The position numbers were made by a program, and so were the translations under genes. Of a DNA stretch of 64,000 bases, positions 58,301-64,000 are shown one piece after another. The notes under the pieces are model-generated. The model was given only the letters and a program-made list of their open reading frames with translations. It was not told the DNA's origin and did not search any database. Source of the DNA: Medicago truncatula (taxonomy: Eukaryota; Streptophyta; Magnoliopsida; Fabales; Fabaceae); contig NC_053043.1 of NCBI RefSeq assembly GCF_003473485.1, forward strand, positions 37,114,576 to 37,178,575, in the 5' to 3' direction. Within the stretch, counting starts at the first letter, position 1; each line of letters starts with the position of its first letter.

Positions 58301-61300
58301 GCTCAAATAAGCATTTGTAAGCTCAAATAAGCCAATTCAAACAGGCCCTAAGTAGAAATTATTAAGTTAAAAGCACCAGCAGGTATCCTACAATCTAAAG
58401 GAAAACCACGACAAATCAACTTACTTTTAGGACAGCTGAAGTTCCCCAAACATGAAACCCTTCCCCTAAGAAAAAATAATGGTGTGTAACATATCAGCAT
58501 AATGACATTATAAAATGTATAAGCTATATGCATAAAATAATTTATTATGATTCATGAGTAGTACAAAACTTACAAGTTATTTCGCTTTGAAGATGATGCA
58601 AACAAGTTCCTGCGGCACATGGTAAACAGAAAAAAGATTATATAGTTTCTTAAAATTGTTGAAACAAAAAAAGTATGAAAAAACAAGGATTCTTACACGG
58701 TTCCCTGTTGACATGTCAACTGCTCTGGATTTTCAATGCTCAAATTGTTATACGAAAGATCTCTGCATGTGTCAAATTATGCATGTGATTCAGAAATAAA
58801 GATGTAACAAAGAACTATATGTAACGCTTTTTGGTATAGAAATATCGAAAACTAGTTGTACAAAAATTTAGCATGCAGAAGTAATAATTAACCTCAATAA
58901 ACTAAATAAGCAGCGTTTGAAGGATTACTCACGTGTAGTCTGGTCTAGCAATCCAATTTGGAAGCGGTCCAGTAAACAGGTTTCCAGTTAAGTATCTAAG
59001 TAAAACAGTAAGATAAGATTAATGAAGACTAGATTATAGATTAATGATATCAAGAAAGAACTTTCTCCAATGTTCTCATCTTTCTCCTTATCTCCACTTA
59101 TAGATTTGCCTATTTTCTAATCATTCTCAATTTAGATTTTCAGCGAGAGGCAGTGACATGATTATCTCATGGTGATTTTAGAATTATATATAAATTTATT
59201 GGTCCGTAGTTTAAGAACAAAAATAAATAAAATGTATGCACATAGACATAGTTCTAGATTGCAGTTCGCAACTGCAATAGGGTTTTAGAGGTTTCTGCAA
59301 TGGCATCTATTAGAGATATAGATTAGTAGCATATTAGTCCTAGTAGAGAGTAGTATAAATAACTTCTAACCACCCCATTAGAGGGACTTTTCTCATTTTG
59401 TAATATTCCATTTCCATCAATAGAAAGAGTTTCTTAGTTTTCTCTCCTTCCTTCCATGGATGCCATGCTTCCTAACAGCATCACACTGCACTTGTGGCCG
59501 TATTTTCCTGCACTGTTGCAGTGTAATTGCATTTTAGAACCATGCATGCACATGGACTTGAAATGGATAAATATTCATGAGAGAAATGAATCAGATTCAC
59601 TATTTTCCACTTGCGGCTCTATCTAAAATCCAATCTATTAATAATCTCGTTGCTTCGTTGCAAACAATTCTAACCTTGACTACATCTGTTTAAATCACAC
59701 TAATATCTTGCAGGTATCTTTAAGAATTCAATTTGGTGTATACAAGAAACTCGGAGGATATTGCTTACAGCATATTTATGTTCTTCAGGCCACCCAAGGT
59801 GTTCGGAATCGGTCCAGTTAATTTGTTAAAGCTGAGATCTCTGAAAAAAATTATGCTCAGAATAAATATTATTCGACAAGAAAAATGGTATAGTCCCCAT
59901 AACATAATAAAAGAAGCATCTTGTTTTTCACCAAAATATGAGTACTGATTGCATCTATTGTAACTGGTTCTAACACATGTGAATAATGCAAGTGAATAAT
60001 GCAAGAAACTTCCTAGCATTACTTACAAAGATTTTAAAGTAGTAATATGTCCAAGATAGTCGGGAACTTCTCCTATAAGATTGCAACTCCTCAGCACTCT
60101 GTCAAAAAAATTGATACTATGTAAATTTTTAAGTGCAAACATGCACTTATGCTAATAATCCAAGCAATTCCCTTACAATGTTTCAATATTTGTCAAGCCA
60201 ATAAGTTGCGGAAATGGAGAATCTGATCCTTTCAAGTCGCTTATTCTCCTGCATAACATTTCTTAATCACTGTAAAACTCAATAAGAGAAAAATTGAATT
60301 TTAAATCCTTGACCAAAATTTATAAAGCACTGACACAAATACCGAACACGATACTGACGTTGACATACATGTAGTGTGTCGGACACTAGACTCGCATTCA
60401 ATTTGAAACATCGGTGTTAAAGATCGCAAGAAAATACATCATACTTACAAGTCATTGAGGTTTTTCAGATATGAAATTCCAGAAGGAATTGGACCACTCA
60501 ACCCACTCCCTTGCATCACCCTGTCAAATTAAAAGCAATTCTTTCAACAAACCAGCTTAACTAAGAAAAAAAATTATGATTTAGAATTTCACGAGAAGAA
60601 ACAAAAAGGTTCACACATTCTCTCAAGAATTGTCCAGCTCTGAATGAAATAAGGTATAGTTCCAGAAAATTGATTGTCACAAAGTCGACTGCATTTTCAG
60701 AAGGTAAACACAATGAATAAGATATTACGGTTCATATGAACATCAATAGAATGAATGTTTTTAAGTGTACCAAAAACAATTAAGGGAAGGATTTGTTACA
60801 TGTGCTTCAGTTTAGTGAGCTTAGCAAACGTTGCAGGTAAATTACCAGTAAAAAAGTTCGAGGTAAGAAGCCTACAACAACATTGAAATTGGAATTAGGT
60901 ATTGCAACTCTCAGTACGGTAAAAATGAATAATTTCACCAATTTTTTAGTTGTAGCAATTTAGAAAATGGCAGTGTAATCACTTGCGGATCACATAACAT
61001 AGCAGTTTGTTCAAATTCGGCTATACTATAACATTGCTATAGCCGCTATTTGACAAAACTGGAATATAGAAATTGTGAATTCTACAAAGGAGCTTACAGT
61101 CTTTCAAGCTGGTGAAGATTCCCAAGCTCTGGTGGAAGCTCTCCAGATAACTGATTGAACTTCAGAATCCTATGCATTTAGTGTATCAAACTTTAAGTTA
61201 CTTGAAAGTTTTCATAAAATCTACATAGGCAAATTACTTACAATTTTTGCATAGTGCTGATGTTTCCAAGCTCTTTCGGGATTGAACCCGTTAATCGGTT

Positions 61301-62518
61301 TCCTATGAGTGAACTGTCACAAAGCATGCAAAACTACTTATAAGATTATATTTCAAAAAGAAAACAATAATCTAAAACAAAAATTTACATAAAAAATACC
61401 TATTTCTTAGAATTATTTACTATTTCTAATAATAGTAATAAGAATAGGAAATAAAAGAATGGTTAAGGGGAAATACATGTTGACAAGATTCATGGAACCC
61501 CATTGTGGAGGGATTGTACCATTAAGGTAGTTGTTTGAGAGATCACTGTACCACATTAAGTAAAATAATCAAACATTAATACTGAATTATGATAATGATA
61601 AAAATTTAGTAAGGTAAAATTAGAATAACATACATTTGTTGGAGGTAAGGCAATCTCACAAGTTCCTTTGGAAGTGTGCCAGAAAGATTTTGTGATCTGA
61701 GAACACTGCATCATAATTAATTATAAGCTTGTGTTTTGACTCTATAAGCTTGTGTAGCACCTTGAAAAATAGGTTATAAATGATGGACAGCTTATAAGTC
61801 AATTATGTGCGAGTTGAGTTAGGTCCAATTTAAAATACTAATAATCTATAAGAGCATATTGATGCGAGTATTTATATTCAAGCACCAAGTTCAATAGTAT
61901 ACAATATGAAAGAGATTATTGAAGGAAAAAGTACCGCATAACATAAAGATAAAACTTAAAATTAGTTTATAAAGAATAATTGTTTTATAGGATTAGTAAG
62001 GCACAGTGTAAAAATATAATAATACCTGCACCAAACACAAAATCGACACACATATGGAGAGCAAGAAAATAACATACATGCTAACAATATGACAGACAGT
62101 GGCATTGGCAAAAGTGCAATTGCATGTGACAGCATTTTCAAACCCTTTGACTTTCACAGAAGATTTCCAATTATTTTCTCCACTACATGGATCTTTGTTG
62201 AAGTCCCAATCCTTCTTCCCAAGTGTCTTAGCTACATCTTTCATAACCTGTGCTGTATATTAATTCAAAACCAAAATTTGTTTTAATATCCTCATGGAGA
62301 CGAAAAACTTAAACAGATAGCGAAAATCGAACCTGAAACCTTGAGGAGAGCACATTCCAAAGTCTCAAGTCAAAATGACTAGACCAACTTAAACTAAGAG
62401 AGACGTTTATAAGGTACATACCTTCTTCTTGTAAGAGAGTAGCTCCACTAGCAAATGAAGAGATCAAACAAAAGGAAAGAAACAAAAGATGCAAAGACTT
62501 GTTCATGATAGGCTTCAT
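55366..62518 (-). CDS. LRR-malectin receptor-like kinase (LRR VIII-2/RFK1-like), 24 exons, intact
   Basis: Minus-strand exons: 62518-62422, 62252-62078, 61705-61634, 61545-61477, 61313-61242, 61169-61098, 60871-60800, 60688-60617, 60520-60449, 60248-60177, 60098-60027, 59840-59769, 58995-58933, 58762-58697, 58609-58574, 58465-58425, 58143-57761, 57675-57480, 57388-57242, 57008-56890, 56768-56558, 56417-56180, 56027-55877, 55785-55366. All join in frame to 1,019 residues. Order: signal peptide, [11 protein letters not shown] cap, leucine-rich repeats mostly encoded one per 72-bp exon, malectin domain (YSLRINCGG to about 590), membrane span (about 604-626), kinase with [11 protein letters not shown], catalytic K692, HRD D790, DFG 808-810, GTYGYMAPEY. 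It is an RD-type kinase with all catalytic residues, so probably active at the plasma membrane. Ligand unknown. The tail has a short duplicated LEIIQQY. The exon 22 acceptor is the weakest border. Confidence 0.93.
55506..55560. repeat. Short in-frame duplication in the kinase C-terminal tail
   Basis: atactgttgaataatttcca occurs twice, 30 bases apart, within the last exon. It encodes two LEIIQQY units in the cytoplasmic tail after the kinase domain. It keeps the frame. Confidence 0.8.
59308..59477. mobile_element. Solo LTR (small, copia-like) in intron 12 of the receptor kinase
   Basis: 170 bases running tattagagatatagatt...cttcctaaca, flanked by the 5-bp duplication gcatc (59303-59307 and 59478-59482). 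It contains gtagtataaataactt (TATA-like, about 59350) and a typical LTR-style tttgtaatattccatttcc region. The first dinucleotide is TA where TG is expected, so the end has mutated. A solo LTR forms by recombination between two LTRs. Confidence 0.65.
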
Positions 62519-63180
62519 ATTTGAAACAAGTGAATGAAAGAAAATGAAATCAGTGGTTGAAAGTGTAAGGGTTATATTAAGCAATTATTGTAGCATGAGA
62601 TACGTTCCCGGAAAGAGATATATGGAAAATAGACCACTCTATGACTTAATGAAATGAAAAGTCAATAGTAATGTGAAATAGACAAAATTTAAGTAAGGGC
62701 CCGTGTACTTTCATTTTTTCTGCTTTTTCATTCAACTAGTACGTAGTATAAGATAATATACACTTGTTTACACTTACAATATTTTAAGTTGTTAACAATG
62801 GTCTATAATCGAAGTTATGATAATCCTTCAAAAAAAATAAAAAATCGAAGTTATAATAAGAACAATGCATGCACACCATTTAGTTTAGGACAAAAAAATC
62901 ATCAACATCATGAAATATAGATTGTATATAACCAACCACACCAAGAGTTTTACATTGAAATATTTAGTTTTGATTATCATTGGTATTTATTTCATTTTTT
63001 TTGTTTGAATTCACAAAATAGCACAATCTTTGTTGACCAACCATGGCCTCAAGTAAAAGTTTAATGGAAATGTTTCCCTCCTTTTTTTTATAATACTAAC
63101 TAATATGGCCGCTGGTTTAAGAAGACTTCAACAGTTCGATGACTTTTGTTTTCCACTTCCTTCTTTCCCAATCACATTTG
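62519..63180. other. Upstream region of the receptor kinase gene
   Basis: Probable leader and promoter of the kinase (minus strand). A clear TATA box could not be assigned (ggttatattaagcaa at about 62565 is a weak candidate). No gene seen. Confidence 0.35.
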
Positions 63181-63181
63181 A

Positions 63182-63364
63182 TTATTTTAGTTTTTCACTA
63201 AGCACGTTCCATCCATAATCATGGGATGCCCCATCAACTCTTTTAATAAGTGCTCTCCATACCATAACATGACTTCCTTTCGTCAAACTCACGGATTCGG
63301 CTATACCTGCAAAACCAATCAAATGTAACGAGTTAAAACTTGCAATACCTGTTCTTTGATCCAT
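63182..63364 (-). other. Open frame of unknown nature (60 residues)
   Basis: It starts at an ATG (MDQRTGIASFNSLHLIGFAG...) and ends WNVLSEKLK. The codons look more gene-like than the surroundings, but no family is recognised. It lies next to the GTTAAC-type repeat (63528-63665), so it could be a captured gene fragment or chance. Confidence 0.25.
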
Positions 63365-63527
63365 ATTGTGTGTAGAAACGTCCTATCAATTGATCAACAA
63401 TGATTTGGAACCAAGATTTTGACAAAAGATTTTTGAAATGGGGATTTTTTGTGGAATGGTATGGTGAGGTAAGGTGATGAGTGAATAGGACCTAGGGGTT
63501 TTCTTGTTTCGTGGGAGAAAAACAACG

Positions 63528-63665
63528 ACAGTTAACTCCCGCTGGCTCCACCGGCAATTAACTGCTGTCGGTTAACCCAACGGTAGTTAACTACCGCTGG
63601 GGACTCTAATGTAATTTACTTGTGTCATTGTGAACTTTTGTATGTCAAAAAGCAATTTTCAATGA
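63528..63665 (-). repeat. GTTAAC-repeat element end, copy 3 (inverted relative to copy 2)
   Basis: Minus strand: gaaaattgctttttgacatac, aaaagttcacaatgacaca, agcggtagttaactaccg, ttgggttaaccgac, cagttaattgcc, gggagttaactgtcg. It contains a perfect palindrome (cggtagttaactaccg) and three variants. Confidence 0.65.
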
Positions 63666-63714
63666 TAATTAATTGTTATGGGTACACTTAAAGTTAAATG
63701 TAGATGCGATACCT

Positions 63715-64000
63715 ATTAGACCATGTCCAATGGTGTTTAATGGGTATGTTGAAAGCAACATTCAACAAGTGAAATGCTCCAATGGCGGTGTTTAATAGTG
63801 ATGTGGATGAAAGAGAGGTTGAATGGTTTCAACAATGTTTAATCTGACGCAAGGGAACACGTGGCGGACTTCAGTTGGCCAGAAATGGCGCGTGAAGCTG
63901 CAGAGGCTGGAGAGAGAAACGGAAATCAGGATAGATATGGACACATGTTCAGTTTTGATTGGTTGTCCGGATTCTTATCATTTTAATAATTGGACCTCAA
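63715..64000. repeat. MITE-like terminal sequence, cut by window edge
   Basis: gaccatgtccaatggtgtttaatgg, ccaatggcggtgtttaatag and ggttgaatggtttcaacaatg repeat an accattgga/tccaatggt theme also found at 53360-53480 (aaccattggggatggt, atcattggatatggtc). Such ends are common in plant MITEs. The other end is not visible. Confidence 0.4.

Noticed and set aside
1..64000. Search for bacterial-type systems (operons, CRISPR, phage or toxin modules)
   Set aside because: No short-spaced gene runs, no direct-repeat/spacer arrays and no phage-type proteins. All recognised genes are intron-containing plant genes or plant transposons.

Overview
This window looks like nuclear DNA of a legume of the inverted-repeat-lacking clade, most probably Medicago truncatula or a close relative. 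It is AT-rich, its genes have GT-AG introns, it is dense in plant transposons, and it holds a small two-exon secreted cysteine-rich peptide gene of the NCR (nodule cysteine-rich) type, a family known only from that clade. The species call is an inference. No bacterial operon, CRISPR array or rRNA gene was seen.

Layout. 1-8.8 kb: intergenic DNA with a 60-bp tandem repeat, a Mutator-type MITE with a 9-bp target duplication, two decayed LINE 3' ends and a long trinucleotide repeat. 8.8-33.3 kb: a cytochrome P450 cluster of the CYP76 type. Gene 1 (+, 8855-11203) is intact. Gene 2 (-, 14524-16925) is intact. Gene 3 (+, 30528-33103) is an inverted near-copy of gene 2 broken by two single-base insertions in homopolymers. 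Genes 2 and 3 lie in the arms of a large inverted duplication (about 14.3-18.3 kb against 27.4-33.3 kb). The spacer between the arms holds a complete-ended 5.2-kb CACTA transposon with a broken TNP2 gene and a nested Mutator-like element, then an LTR piece and a LINE 3' end. A decayed Ty1/copia fragment sits just outside the left breakpoint.

33.3-36.7 kb: repeats, including a copia LTR with its tRNA-Met primer-binding site. 36.7-47.6 kb: two tandem minus-strand TRICHOME BIREFRINGENCE-LIKE (TBL) genes with the same five-exon structure and the same intron phases. Both encode proteins with the GDS and DxxH motifs of cell-wall polysaccharide O-acetyltransferases. A LINE remnant split by a hAT-type element lies between them. 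47.9-54.2 kb: intergenic DNA with a large DNA-transposon derivative carrying 42-bp repeats and a GA tract. 54.4-54.7 kb: the NCR-like gene, with a hairpin MITE in its promoter. 55.4-62.5 kb: one intact 24-exon LRR-malectin receptor kinase gene (minus strand, 1,019 residues as assembled here), with a small solo LTR in intron 12. 62.5-64 kb: intergenic repeats.

The genes do not form one pathway. Their likely roles are specialised metabolism (P450 cluster), cell-wall acetylation (TBL pair), symbiosis or secretion (NCR) and cell-surface signalling (receptor kinase). The most informative structure is the inverted P450 duplication. Its two arms serve as filled and empty sites for each other, so the order of the transposon insertions can be read. 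Exon boundaries were assigned by eye from reading frame, GT-AG sites and family conservation. No alignments or searches were run.
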